64,000 nt of DNA from Hibiscus mutabilis (GCA_019671005.1 CM033719.1:20138750-20202749), one strand, 5' to 3'. Shown: positions 36,383-48,988, counted from the stretch's first letter. The notes: generated by a model from the sequence alone, not told the origin. Translations and numbers: made by a program.

Positions 36383-39300
36383 TGTAACACCATCAACGTA
36401 TACTCGTAGTACGAATATACATTAAGGATGTCACAATATTATTTAACAGAGTTTCTAACCTAAAACTAGTTTATAAAATATCCATTTTTTGACTTTCGAA
36501 GTATTCATGAACTATTTGCATATTGCTAGTTTTGACCCTGAATTAATTTATAAAACATGTTAATCAGTTATTAAATTAAGTATATAACTCAGGGTGAAGA
36601 CTAGGTATACTACCTAGGCCATTTCTTAAATTTTCAAATCACTACGTGATAAACGATAATTAAAAATTTTACCTTTAAAACAACTAACGAATAAATTGAT
36701 ACATGCCCACTAGAGAATATCATAAATTAGAATATCTTACTGATGTTTGGCATATTGCAGCTTGATTAACGTGCTTGACTCCTCTTTCGATAAGTTTCCA
36801 ATAACCTACGTGTGAAACAGCACACGCTAAGTATTCACTTAGTGAGGCAACTATAATTTAAAGTAAAGCATTTCAATGTATAGAAATAACATAAATAAAC
36901 AAATTACTGTGTATATTATATAAAAATATAGAATCGTATAAAACTGACTTATTAAAGTCATTCTTCTGTCTTGTAACAATGTAATATAGTTCTTGCAAAA
37001 TGGCAAGCGAGTCTCAATTGCAGTTTATATCATATCATCAAACCTTTATTTTATTAATCAAATATACGTTAAGCTTTTTAGCTTAACTGCCTGCATAAAT
37101 GCATTTCATGTATTATAGCCTGAAGTACAATATAATGTGCTACTTTGGTACACGAGTCATCATAATCAACACCATAGTGTCTACAACGTCGTAGCGTCTA
37201 ATGATGAGTACGTACTCGAGGACACCCTTTGCTCCTCATACTCGCACATTTTGTGCTATGTAACACAGTAGTGTTTGAACTGACTCCGTAGAGTCTAACT
37301 TGACTATGTAGAGTCTATCTCGACCCCGAAGAGTCTATCTCGACCCCGAAGAGTCTATCTCACACCGTAGTGCTATAACGCAGCTGCTAGGACTCTATGG
37401 ATATCCAATTATACCAAAGACTCTCACACTAGTACTTGGGCATAACAATATAATATTTTCACATTCAATATCCAATCCATCGATACTATATTCCATAATT
37501 CGATAATGGGCAGTTCATACCCAAAATCTAAAAGTTTGATTTATCTTAGATAAATCTATAAACTATGACAATGTATCATACATGTCACATTATTCATTCA
37601 TAACATTCATACAATTATTAATTAACATGCATTTTAATTAATATCAAGGTCGACTTGTTGCAAGTCGTCCTATTTGTAACATGTCATATATGCATATAAT
37701 GCACTCACATCGATTTTTCCAGTATATCATAATCAAAATCTGTAACATGACTGAAATAGTTATCATAGAAATGACCATGTACTATACATGACACACGGTC
37801 TATCATGTTCAAAATAACATACCAACATAATTATCAGGTAATTTTTATCATACAGTGTTAATAATTTTATCATGTCCATTATCTTGCCACTTGCAGGCAT
37901 AAATTATATTTTCTGTTCAGTTTATAACTTTTAAACAATGCATTTTCATATTCAGATCAGGGTTGACTTATCGCAAGTATTCCCTTTTATAATTAACATA
38001 CATATAAGTGTTGCACTCACCTTGGCCACTTAACATGATGTATCACTAAGTCCTAGTTCGATCCTTTTCTTTTATAGTACCTCGAACCTTCTCTGAATCA
38101 GATTTAACTCCATTAATCACATACATATAATACAATATTTGTTAGATTCAAATCTAACAATACCTTAAACATGTTGTTTAACATAAGCATTTGAAAATAA
38201 AATTTTCAATTATTTTCCTTTCTTCCTTATACTGTTCGAAAACTCATTATGGTCCTTAGTGACCAATTTGAACTTCCATTAACTCTTCCGAGCTTGCTAA
38301 CTAACATTTAAATACAAACTGTTTCAAATTCCATTTTTTTACATATTGCGCTACCTTCAAAGATTTACTTGTACAGGGTAGAATACATACTAGATCTCAA
38401 TTTCCTTTCTACCGAAGAAACTATATTCGATAACGGTTCTAACGGTATAATCCACATAAATTAATAAAATCTACAAAAATTATGAAAATTCCTTACATTC
38501 ACGTCACGGAGTTGTCCAGGCAGAAACTACTCTATAATTTTTCTGACCTTCATTCGATTAAAAATTCATATCTTTTAACTCGGAACTCAAAATCAGTTTC
38601 TATTTGTTGGAAACAAAACTAGACTAACAAATCTTTACTACAGTATAAAATTCATCATCTAACCATTTTTGTAAAATTTATGGCGAATTTTAAAACTTAC
38701 TGCCATAATTCAAATTCCAACATAACTTTCCATGAATAACTTCTAATTTACACCAACTTCTCCTTATTTCTCTGCTCGTCAATTTAGTCTCATCACTTTA
38801 CTTCAAATGGCTAGAAAAAGCTTGTATTCATATATTCTCTTTACATCATTAAAATAAGCTTAAACCTTTACTCCTCTAATTTCTCTTGATTTGTCAAAAT
38901 GGTCATCAAATTCCAATATAAGGATTCAAGCTTCTTAACTTTTCAAATTAGTCCTCAAATTAACATTGCTAACTTAATTCCATCATTTTAACTAAAAATC
39001 AAATTTACCCCTTCTACATATCCTCTTTACCGAATAGACCATTCAAGTTTGACAAATTGTCAAAATGGTCACTAATGCGATTAATCATCGGTTTAGCATT
39101 CTAACTTCATTTTCATGTCTCTGACATCATTAATAATATAGATCTGGTCCCTTAGTCTTAAAGTTTGCCGAAATGGTCCATATGTATTTAACTTAGGGTT
39201 TTGCTTCCAAACAACAAATCAAGCTTATTAGATCATTAATCCAACATCACAAACCCTAAGTTAGACTTGAATCCATAAACTCTAATCTTCTCTATACAAA

Positions 39301-40251
39301 CCAAAATATGTAGGGTTTAAATCCCAACTCAGTAACATGATTCTAACATCATACAAGCATGATTCTAACTTAAAATCAACCATGGATTCATAAAATCACA
39401 AAAGCCTCAATTTTTTTCATATATCCTAATTTCTTCCTCATATCAAATCTCATCAACCAAGCAAGTATTCTATGAATTATTTACATCAAAATATAGAGCT
39501 TGAAGAGTAGAATAACTTTGTAGTTCGAAAGATTACCTAAAAACCGAGATTCGGGGCTTAAATCGAGCTTGTAAATTTTTTCTCTTCTTTTCCTCTTCAC
39601 CACGGTTTTGGATGGTATTTGGCTGATAATTCCTTCATATTTCATGTATTTAAGACACTTGTATTATGAAAAAAATGAATTTTTAATTCAATAAATTCCA
39701 CTTTCCAAAAATACCCTCCAACTAGATTTATATTTCTAATTTTCCATTTTGTAACATTCCAACTATACTTAGTTGGATTCTAATCAGACACTATTTATCA
39801 ATAAAAGAAATCTCAAAATTCCTTCCATGTCCCTTTTGGGTGAAATGACCAAAATGCCCTTTACCGATCAACTTATTTACAAAATTGCCATTCCATGTCA
39901 TTTCAATCGATTTCAATTTTTCCCAATCTTTTTAACATCCAAATATTCAAAAAATAATATTTTATGACTCTTATAAGGTCCATGAAACTATCTCTAAAAT
40001 TTTAGCTCGATCCGATTATAAGAATATTTTTCTGAACTTTATCGCTTTATACCCATTAATACAAACTCCGTACGAAAATTTTGGGTAACATGGAAACATC
40101 ATTATTGGGGGTAAACTATTCATTTAAAGGGTTAAAATACATAACTTTTGAAAATTACACTTTGATCCCTGAACTTTTCCAAATTTATACTTTAGCCACA
40201 AAACTTTCAAAATTTAGATTTTGGTCACTAGCCAAAAATTGGGATATTACA
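36383..40251 (-). repeat. Three-LTR gypsy: middle LTR (hybrid)
   Basis: 3869 bp, tgtaacaccatc to gggatattaca. From 36383 to about 37667 it shares diagnostic bases with the right LTR (for example the shortened segment aacagagtttctaacc, acgtcgtagcgtc, ggtcgac, agtcgtcc). From about 37684 onward it instead shares bases with the left LTR (gatttttccagtatatc, cttatcgcaagtattcc, acatgatgtatcac) while the right LTR differs. This is the expected product of unequal LTR-LTR crossover. Confidence 0.93.
37167..37373. repeat. Dyad cluster and 20 bp tandem repeat, middle LTR
   Basis: Same arrangement as 32347-32552; four 20 bp units at 37282-37361. It carries gagtacgtactc and gcacattttgtgc unchanged. Confidence 0.85.
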
Positions 40252-40267
40252 ATTCTCTCCCCTTAAT
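40252..40267 (-). other. Polypurine tract of three-LTR gypsy
   Basis: The minus strand reads tattaaggggagagaat next to the TGTAATATCC end of the middle LTR. Confidence 0.82.
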
Positions 40268-40502
40268 AAAGTTCTTCCTCGAGTTTTCAACACGAACCTG
40301 GTTCAAAAAGGTGAGGAAACTACCTTCTCATATCTTCTTTTCTTTCCCAAGTCATTTCCTCAACTTTACGATTTCGTCAAAGAACTTTAACAAGTGAAAT
40401 TGACTTATTTCCTTAGTTCTTTGACTCCATGTTTTATCATCTTTACCTTATCTTTAACTTCTTTAATTTTCTTAGGGCCAACTACATCTCGATCATTTGA
40501 AT

Positions 40503-40850
40503 TCAATCACACATGCCTAACATATCCTCCAAAATTTGAATAGTCCGCTCTAATTGTCCATCTGTTTGAGGATGAAAAGTTGTTCTAACATTGAGTCGAA
40601 TATCCAAGGCTCTACGTAAAGAATTCCAAAATTTTAAAGTAAACCTCTTATCTCTATTAGATACTATCGAGGCTAGTACTCCATGTAGTCGAAGTATTTC
40701 CTTAATATGCAACTCGGCATCCTTATCCCTAGAGTAATCTGTTTGAACAAGGATAAAGTATGCTAACTTAGTCAATCTTTTAACAATCACCCAGAATGAA
40801 TCCTTCTTATTCAATGTCGAAGATAGTCCTAATACAAAATCCATCATCAC
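40503..40850 (-). pseudogene. Integrase core remnant, second internal region
   Basis: 115 open codons with the core motifs: first Asp in MMMDFVLGL, KDSFWVIVKRLTKLAYFI, second Asp in SNRDKRFTLKFW, RTTFHPQTDGQLERTIQ with the third residue Glu in GQLER. It ends at ILEDMLGMCD, which is normally followed by the C-terminal part of integrase; here that part lies elsewhere (near 42180-42340). The catalytic triad is intact but the protein is truncated. In family members this enzyme inserts the cDNA into the chromosome. Confidence 0.9.
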
Positions 40851-42975
40851 TCGTTCTCATTTCCACTGAGAAATGGAAATCAGTTACGATAATTCAGAAG
40901 GTACCTGAAGTTCTGCTTTTACATGTTGACATGTCAGATATTTAGAAACAAACTCACTTATAACTCTTTTCATTTCTGGCCACCAATATCGACTCTTTAA
41001 ATCTTGATACATCTGGTTTCCACCTGGATGTACAATCAAAGGAAATATAACGTACCTCGAAGATAAGTTGTTTCTTCAATTCTTCATCGTTTTTTTTTAT
41101 AATACAAGCATCCATCAGATTAACTTCAAAGTCTTCGGTTTCACCTTCTTGCACTTATTTGAACCTTAACAAACACTTCTCATATTTCTCTAAAAATATT
41201 TTATTCAATCTGATAAAGTAGACTGTATTCTTAACTCAGAAATCAAAGTGCCATCTTCTTTTAATGTCAGTCTCGCATTCATAGCTCTTAAGGCATCAAA
41301 TGTCTTTCGATTGAAGGCATCAGCTACCACATTAGCTTTTCTTGAATGATAGTCAGTGATCACATCATCATTCTTAAGAAGCTCGATCCACCTTCTTTAC
41401 CTCAGGTTCAACTCCTTTTTAGTTAACAGATACTTTAAACTTCTATAATCTGTGTAAATATAGCATCATTTACCATATAAATAATGATGTTATATCTTTA
41501 AAGAAAATACAACCATTGGCAGCTCCAAATCATGAGTATGATAATTCCTCTCATAGGTCTTAAGTTGCTCGAATCATAGGCCACTACTTTTCCTTCTTAC
41601 TTAAGTACATTTCACAAACCTTTATGAGAAGCATCGTTATAAACCACGTAATATTTGCCCAATTCTGGTTGTAATAATACCGGGGCTTCAATTAATATCT
41701 TTTTAAATGTCTCAAAGTTTTATTTACACTTATTTGTCCAACAGAATGACATATCTTTCCTCAATAACTTGGTTAGTGGGGAGGCAATCATCGAGAAATT
41801 CTTTACAAACTTTCGATAATAACCAACAAGTCTCGAGAAACTTCGAACCTCGAAAACATTCTTTAGAGGTTTCCATTCAACTATAGTTGGTACTTTCTTG
41901 GGATTTACTCTTATCTCTTCTGCCAAAACCACATGATCAAGAAAAACAACTTTCGGCAACCAAGATTTACACTTTGACAGCTTAGAATATAACTTCTTTT
42001 CTTGAAGAGTCTGGAGAACAATGCGAAGATAGGCATCATGTTCTTCCTTTGTCTTCGAATTGAATATTTTTCCTTTCAAGTCTGCATAAGATTTCTGTCG
42101 ATCATCAGTCTTTTTAAGATTATCTTGTATAGTCTTTACTTTTTCTTCCATTTCTTGTAATAGATCTAACTTAATTAATTTACGATCTTCAACTCATACC
42201 AATTTAATAATGATTTACACTTTCAACCATAGAGAGCTTCGTAGGGTGCCATCTGTATACTTTCTTGATAATTATTATTATAAGCAATTTCTACTAATGG
42301 CATATATCTTTTCCATGATCTCGAACTCAATTATACAAGCTCATAACATATCCTCAAGAAATCTTTCACAGACCTTCGATCATAACCAATAAGTCTTAAG
42401 AAACTGCGAACCTCTATAATATTTTTGGGAATTTTCCCACTCCACAATAGACTGTATATTTTTAGGATCGACTTGGATCCCTACAACTGAAGTAATATGA
42501 CCTAAGAAAGCCACTTTTAATAACCAAAAATCACATCAAGTCTTTCTGGTTCAGTTTAATTGATAATCCATGTAGAAAATATATCATTTCCCTTTTCTTA
42601 TTTCCTTTTATAAATAATCACTACATGGTCTTAAAGAACTATCTTCCTTCTTTACGAATAATTTTGGAGCTTCTCACAATAGTACACTGGATTGATTATA
42701 ACTACAGTCTAACAATTCTTACAACTGAGCTTTCAGCTCTTTTAATTCTTTCTAGGAAATTTTCCAGGTCACTTCTATTGTAAGTACTACTTTGTGGAAT
42801 TAGTCTACCCAAATACAAACATGTTCCCTTAGTAACAATATTACTTCTTCTGACTTTTCAATTTTCATATCTTTCAGACCTTCCAATATGATTTTTATCA
42901 TCTTTTAACTTCAGATAATTAGACATCAATTCACCTTTACTATAAAATTTAGGGCACTCAAAAACTTAAACTTTT
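40851..42975 (-). pseudogene. Scrambled pol of the second internal region
   Basis: Read right to left: an RT N-terminal scrap (APKLFVKKEDSSLR near 42620-42680), an RT thumb piece (FLGHITSVVGIQVDPKNIQ near 42440-42510) and an integrase C-terminal scrap ending MAPYEALYG (near 42230). Then the chimeric frame 42151-41720, in which the integrase-tail-like VKTIQDNLKKTDDRQKSYADL runs into RT KTKEEHDAYLRIVLQTL and GYYRKFVKNFSMIASPL. Then RNase H (ANVVADAFNRKTFDAL near 41300-41360) and the zinc-finger region 41154-40954. The RT palm with YVDD is missing. Pieces of RT and integrase thus alternate, most simply by template switching during reverse transcription plus deletion. Both internal copies share it. 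Confidence 0.82.
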
Positions 42976-43340
42976 AACAATCAATGCCCTAACAAATAAA
43001 GATACTGGAGGTTAAAACCTCTCAAGTATTTCTTCTAATATCTAAAATAGTAGTCCCTGCTTTTGTGCTTGAGTTCCCTACTACACAAGTAGCTCAGCGA
43101 ACAGTACATATTTTACTTCATTGTACTTGTTGTGAGTCCTTTCTTGACCTCTGAGATTTGTCGATTGACGAAATCTTATGGCGGCTTACTTTTCTTACTA
43201 TAATCTTATTCGATCCTATACTAATGAGGAGGAGCTTCAAATCATACAATCAACACATCAGTAATATGGCATTCTAGGGCATGTATTTATTGACAAACTT
43301 ATAACAAACTTGGTTTAGCATCCAGAACCGGCTAAACCTA

Positions 43341-43354
43341 TAGCTCTGATACCA
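43341..43354 (-). other. Primer binding site beside the right LTR
   Basis: The minus strand reads tggtatcagagcta, initiator-tRNA-Met type. Confidence 0.88.
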
Positions 43355-43359
43355 CTAAA

Positions 43360-46300
43360 TGTAACACCATCAACGTATACTCGTAGTACGAATATACATT
43401 AAGGATGTCACAATATTATTTAACAGAGTTTCTAACCTAAAACTAGTTTATAAAATATCTATTTTTTGACTTTCGAAGTATTCATGAACTATTTGCATAT
43501 TGCTAGTTTTGACCCTGAATTGATTTATAAAACATGTTAATCAGTTATTAAATTAAGTATATAACTCAGGGTGAAGACTAGGTATACTACCTAGGCCCTT
43601 TCTTAAATTTTTCAAATCACTACGTGATAAATGATAATTAAAAATTTTACCTTTAAAACAACTAACGAATAAATTGATAAATGCCCACTAGAGAATATCA
43701 CAAATTAGAATATCTTATTGATGTTTGGCATATTGCAGCTTGATTAACGTGCTTGACTCCTCTTTCGATAAGTTTCCAATAACCTACGTGTGAAATAGCA
43801 CACGCTAAGTATTCACTTAGTGAGGAAACTATAATTTAAAGTAAAGCATTTCAATGTATAGAAATAACATAAATAAACAAATTACTGTGTATATTATATA
43901 AAAATATAGAATCGTATAAAACTGACTTATTAAAGTCATTCTTCTGTCATGTAACAGTGTAATATATTTCTTGCAAAATGGTAAGCGAGTCTCAATTGCA
44001 GAGTATATCATATCATCAAACCTTTATTTTATTAATCAAATATACGTTAAGCTTTTTAGCTTAACTGTCTGCATAAATGCATTTCATGTATTATAGCCTG
44101 AAGTACAATATAATGTGATACTTTGGTACACGAGTCATCATAATCGACACCATAGTGTCTACAACGTCGTAGCGTCTAATGATGAGTACGTACTCGAGGA
44201 CACCCTTTGCTCCTCATACTCGCACATTTTGTGCTATGTAACACAGTAGTGTTTGAACTGACTCCGTAGAGTCTAACTTGACTTTGTAGAGTCTATCTCG
44301 ACCCCGAAGAGTCTATCTCGATCCCGAAGAGTCTATCTCACACCGTAGTGCTATAACGCAGCTGCTAGGACTCTATGGATATCCAATTATACCAAAGACT
44401 CTCACACTAGTACTTGGGCATAACAATATAATATTTTCACATTCAATATCCAATCCATCGATACTATATTCCATAATTCGATAATGGGCAGTTCATACCC
44501 AAAATCTAAAAGTTTGATTTATCTTAGATAAATCTATAAACTATATCATACATGTCACATTATTAATTCATAACATTCATACAATTATTAATTAACATGC
44601 ATTTTAATTAATATTAAGGTCGACTTGTCACAAGTCGTCCTATTTGTAACATGCCAAACATGCATATAATGCACTCACATCGATTATTCTAGCATATCAT
44701 AATCAAAGTCTGTAACATGATTGAAACATTTATCATAGAAATGTTCATGTACTTTACATGACACACGGTCTATCATGTTCAAAATAACATACCAACATAC
44801 TTATCAGATAATTTTTATCATACAATGTTAATAATTTTATCATGTCCATTATCTTGCCACTTGCAAACATAAATTATAATTTCTGATCAGTTTATAACTT
44901 TTAAACAATGTATTTTCATATTCAGATCAAGGTTGACTTATCCCAAGTCTTCCCTTTTATAATTAACATACATATAAATGTTGCACTCAACTTGGCCACT
45001 TAACACGATGCCTCACTAAGTCCTAGTTCGATCCTTTCTTTCATAGTACCTCAAACCTTTTCTGAATCAGATTTGACTCCATTAATCACATACATATAAT
45101 AAAATATTTGTTAGATTCAAATCTAACAATATCTTAAACATGTTGTTTAACATAATCATTTAAAAATAAAATTTTCAATTATTTTCCTTTCTTCCTTATA
45201 CTGTTCGAAAACTCATTATGGTCCTTAGTGACCAATTTGAACTTCCATTAACTTTTTCGAGCTTGCTAACTAACATTTAAATACAAAATGTTTCAAATTC
45301 CATTTTTTTGACAGATTGCACTACCTTCAAAGATTTACTTGTACAGGGTAGAATACATACTAGATATCAATTTCCTTTCTACCGAAGAAACTAGATTCGA
45401 TAACGGTTCTAACGGTATAAGCCACATAAATTAAAAAAATCTAAAACAATTATGAAAATTCTTTACATTCACGTCACGGAGCTGTAAAGGCAGAAACTAC
45501 TCTGTAATTTTTCTGACATTCATTCGATTAAAAATTCATATCTTTTAACTCGAAACTCGAAATCAGTTTCCGTTTGTTGGAAACAAAACTAGACTAACAA
45601 ATCTTTACAACGGTATAAAATTCATCATCTAACCATTTTTGTAGAATCTATGGCGAATTTTAAAACTTACTGCCATAATTCAAATTCCAACATAACTTCG
45701 ATGAATAACTTCTAATTTACACCAACTTCTCCTTATTTCTCTACTCGTCAATTTAGTCCCATCACTTTACTTCAAATGGCTAGAATAAATCTTGTATTCA
45801 TATATTCTCTTTACATTATTTAAATAAGCTTAAACCTTTACTCCTCTAATTTCTCTTGATTTGTCAAAATGGTCATCAAATTCCAATATAAGGATTCAAG
45901 CTTCTTAACTTTGCAAATTAGTCCTCAAATCAACATTACTACCTTAAATCCATCATTTTAACTAAAAATCAGATTTACTCCTTCTACATATCCTCTTTGC
46001 CAAATAGACCATTCAAGTTTGACAAATTGTCAAAATGGTCACTAATGCGATTAATCATCGGTTTAGCATTCTAACTTCATTTTCATGTCTCTAACATCAT
46101 TAATAATATAGATCTGGTCCCTTATTTTAAAGCTTGCCGAAATGGTCCATATGTATTTAACTTAGGGTTTTGCTTCCAAACAACAAATCAAACTTACTAG
46201 ATCATTAATCCAACATCACAAACCCTAAGTTAGACATGAATCCGTAAATCCTAATCTTCTCTATACAAACCGAAATATGTAGGGTTTAAATCCCAACTCA

Positions 46301-47220
46301 ATGACATGATTCTAACATCATACAAGCATGATTCTAACTTAAAATCAACCATGGATTCATAAAATCACAAAAGCCCCAATTTGTTCATAAATCCTAATTT
46401 CTTCCTCATATCAAATCTCATCAACCAAGAAAATATTCTATGAATTATTTACATCAAAAGATAGAGCTCGAATAGTAGAATAACTTTGTAGTTCGAAAGA
46501 TTACCTGAAAATCGAGATTAGAGGCTTAAATCGAGCTTGTAAAATTTTTCTCTTCTATTCCTCTTCACCACGGTTTTGGAGGGTATTTGGCTGATAATTC
46601 CTTCATATTTCATGTATTTAAGACACTTTTATTATGAAAAAAATGAATTTTTAATACAATAAATTCCACTTTCCAAAAATACCCTTTAACTAGATCTATA
46701 TTTCTAATTTGTCATTTTGTAACATTCAAACTAGACTTAGTTGGATTCAAATCAGCCACTATTTATCAATAAAAGAAATCTCAAAATTCCTTACATGTCC
46801 CTTTTGGGCGAAATGACTAAAATGCCTTTTTATGGATCAACTTATTCACAAAATTGTCATTCCATGTCATTTCAATCGATTTAAATTTTTCCCGATCTTT
46901 TTAACATCCAAATATTCATAAAATTATATTTTATGACTCTTCTAAGGTCCATGAAAATATCTCTGAAGTTTTAGCTCGATCCAAATAGCATAATTTTTTT
47001 TCGAACTTTATCACTTTATAGCCATTAATACAAACTACGTACAAAAAATCCGGATAACATGGAATCATCATTCTTGGGGTAAACTATTCATTTAAGGGGT
47101 TAAAATACATAACTTTTGAAAATTGCACTTTCATCCTTGAACTTTTCCAAAGTTTATACATTAGCTACAAAACTTTCAAAATTTACATTTTGGCCACTAG
47201 CCAAAAATTGGGATATTACA
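43360..47220 (-). repeat. Three-LTR gypsy: right LTR
   Basis: 3861 bp, tgtaacaccatc to gggatattaca, followed by the TSD gcatc. Its right two thirds carries many bases not shared with the other two LTRs, which fits its being one parent of the hybrid middle LTR. Its dyad cluster is at 44146-44351 with four 20 bp units at 44260-44339. Confidence 0.92.
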
Positions 47221-47225
47221 GCATC

Positions 47226-47706
47226 TTCCCCAGCTAACCACTAAATTGGCCAATATAGTTTAGCATGTAGAACATAATAGGCTTAAAATCGAATTGAGTA
47301 GCATGTATCACCGGTACAACGATCTCTAGAGTCCAATCTTCTAGAACGGGTGCAAAGTTATCCTGAATGGGTCTTCTTTGAACTACTTGTCGTACATTTT
47401 GCTAACCGTTCTGTTGTCCATAATCAATCGCTCCTTCAGCCGATAGATCATTGTTGTTGTTGTTGTTATTCAGGTGGTCTAGGTCACCATCTCGAGGTGG
47501 ATCCGCCATTGTTCTTTGCACTCGTTGTCTAGCATGCAAAAATCTCTCAATCTCTAGTTAGAACGAAATAAGTGGTTCTTCTCAATTTGTGCATCTGGCC
47601 ATACACTAATAACACACCTGAAAACAAAAACAAAATAATAAAATAAAAATTAGAACTAAAACTAAAAATCAAGTGCAATTACTAAGCTAATATCACCAAT
47701 TGCCAA
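47226..47706 (-). pseudogene. Copy 2 gag, N-terminal part
   Basis: Read right to left, the untranslated leader after the primer site gives MARCTN then a stop, followed by MADPPRDGDLDHLNNNNNNN (an Asn run encoded by a TTG-repeat on the plus strand near 47450), GAIDYGQQNG, RPIQDNFAPVLEDW and HATQFDFKPIMFYMLNYIGQF. The last block matches FELKPVMFNMINTIGQFGG of copy 3. The three-LTR gypsy is inserted in the codons just after it (GEDAR). A stop after FSG and others make it non-coding. Confidence 0.8.
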
Positions 47707-47724
47707 TCCCCGGCAGAGGCGCCA
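47707..47724 (-). other. Primer binding site of copy 2 (tRNA-Asp type)
   Basis: The minus strand reads tggcgcctctgccgggga, differing at two positions from tggcgccgttgccgggga used by Athila-type elements. The surrounding ttttttggcgcc and ggattggcaa match copies 1 and 3. Confidence 0.88.
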
Positions 47725-47734
47725 AAAAACTTGA

Positions 47735-48521
47735 TGCATGTTGAGATGGATGCGCAAATAAGAACAAGTATACTCGTCACTCAAGTAATATATTGATGAG
47801 AAGAGTGTCGAACCCACATGGATTGGTGGATTGGAGTGACAAATTCAAAGAAATTGTACTTAAGAGTTAGTGAACAAGTATTGGTGTGGTGATAAGATTA
47901 TAAACTAAATGAAAAAAATAAATTGATAGAAATGATCAGTGAACAAATACATGATGTAGCGAAGAATTTGATGATTATGGATGCTGGGTTTATTGCCTAA
48001 GAACTATGCTAATTATGATTCGAATGTTATAGCGATGAGTTACACTTATCTACTCGAAAGGGTTTCTAATTAACTCTTAGACTCTCTCGGATACCTAAAC
48101 GTTGTCTTTATATAGGCGGCAAAGCTAGGGTTAAGAAACCCAAAAGTGCACGAAATTGTTAAATGAGGATCTTGCCTTCTGCGTCATTCAATAAAGTCCA
48201 TAAAGAAGAGGGGTTCATGCGTGAATTGGTTATCACGAGTCAAGGTTTGTCTCCAACTCTATTGTGATACCATGGCTTCGAGGGTTCGTCACAAGAGATG
48301 TTGCTCTTATGCCCCTGCATTCCACTGCTTGTGTTGCTTCCTGCACACGCGCCACTAAAAACTACCTTTCCCATTCAAGCATCAATATATATAACAATTA
48401 AGCTCAAGAACCATTAACTCCATAACTACATGGAAACTACTAAATGCAACTATATGAGCTTGAAAACATGCAATATGCCAAGTAAAAGGCTCTAAAATAT
48501 AGGTTCTCTACATAGTCATCA
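47735..48521 (-). repeat. Copy 2 5' LTR
   Basis: 787 bp. On the minus strand it starts tgatgactatgtag and ends caacatgca just before tcaagttttttggcgcc. The start resembles copy 1's tgatgagtgtgtaaatg, and the following gcatgttttcaagctcatat matches copy 1's gcatgctttcaagcccatat. It is about 590 bp shorter than copy 1's LTR, so it is either a different subfamily or internally deleted. The right boundary is set by resumption of UBN2 coding sequence. Confidence 0.8.
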
Positions 48522-48771
48522 ACTGTCTCAGTCTCCTTCATCTTCTGCAGCTCAAAATCACGTACAAGATTCAACACTTGCATCCCACCAATTCTTTCAT
48601 CTCTCTCGTACTCAGTCTTGAGATAATCTCATATCTTCTTTGCTGATTTTAGAGACATAATTCGGGTGAAAATAGTTGGTGATACTGCAACAATCAAACA
48701 AGCTTTTTCCTTTGATTTTCTTATCTTCTTTTCTTTTTGTTCTTTGATCTATGCTATGGTGGGTTGGTCGG
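48522..48771 (-). pseudogene. Copia-type gag (UBN2/DUF4219) remnant, downstream part
   Basis: Minus strand, frame with stops: KACLIVAVSPTIFTRIMSLK, SAKKI then a stop, DYLKTEYERDERIGGMQV, LNLVRDFELQKMKETETV. This is the UBN2-type copia Gag pattern, also found in gene models of plants lacking the rest of an element. The upstream part is at 58995-59160, separated by Athila copy 3. A one-base shift near the junction and two stops make it non-coding. Copy 2 cuts it off at 48521. Its own element, if any, is not visible. Confidence 0.82.
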
Positions 48772-48988
48772 TGATAAGTTTTCAAAAGAACTATTTTTCT
48801 TACCCTTTTTACTCATATTATTGTTAGACTTAGGCTCATATTAGTTGCATAATTAGCCATTCATGCATTAATCCATGTTTCCTTCCATCGTTGAGCTTGA
48901 TTACATAACTTGGTAGTTTTTGTGGGAAAAGATGCTGCTTTGGTGTGTTTTGTGTGTATGTGCAGGATCACTTGCCAAAGCAAGGCTA

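Larger units (their letters stand above)
31538..47220 (-). mobile_element. Three-LTR chromovirus-like gypsy (LTR-INT-LTR-INT-LTR)
   Basis: A single insertion unit of 15683 bp, bounded by perfect 5 bp duplications gcatc (31533-31537 and 47221-47225) that split copy 2 gag. It holds three LTRs (31538-33725 truncated, 36383-40251, 43360-47220) and two near-identical internal regions. Minus-strand orientation is set by initiator-tRNA-Met primer sites left of LTRs 2 and 3 and a polypurine tract right of LTR 2. The middle LTR is a left/right hybrid, showing that the structure arose by unequal recombination between LTRs after insertion. Both internal regions have the same scrambled pol, so the parent was already defective. 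Confidence 0.93.
24492..48521 (-). mobile_element. Athila-like Ty3/gypsy retrotransposon, copy 2 (5' half; rest left of copy 1)
   Basis: Four pieces (24492-25609, 29845-31537, 47221-47734 and the LTR 47735-48521) join in one order to give, on the minus strand, LTR, primer site, gag, protease and RT up to the FGLCN motif. Between them lie a copia element and a three-LTR gypsy, each with its own perfect TSD. At 24491/24492 it is cut by copy 1; the remaining RT, RNase H, integrase and 3' LTR must lie left of the window. Copy 2 is therefore the container for the first 47 kb of this window. It is inserted into the UBN2 remnant at 48521/48522. Confidence 0.88.

Noticed and set aside
39773..40266. 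Frames of 60-64 codons in the middle LTR
   Set aside because: They lie within the LTR, and the right LTR carries substitutions that break them.
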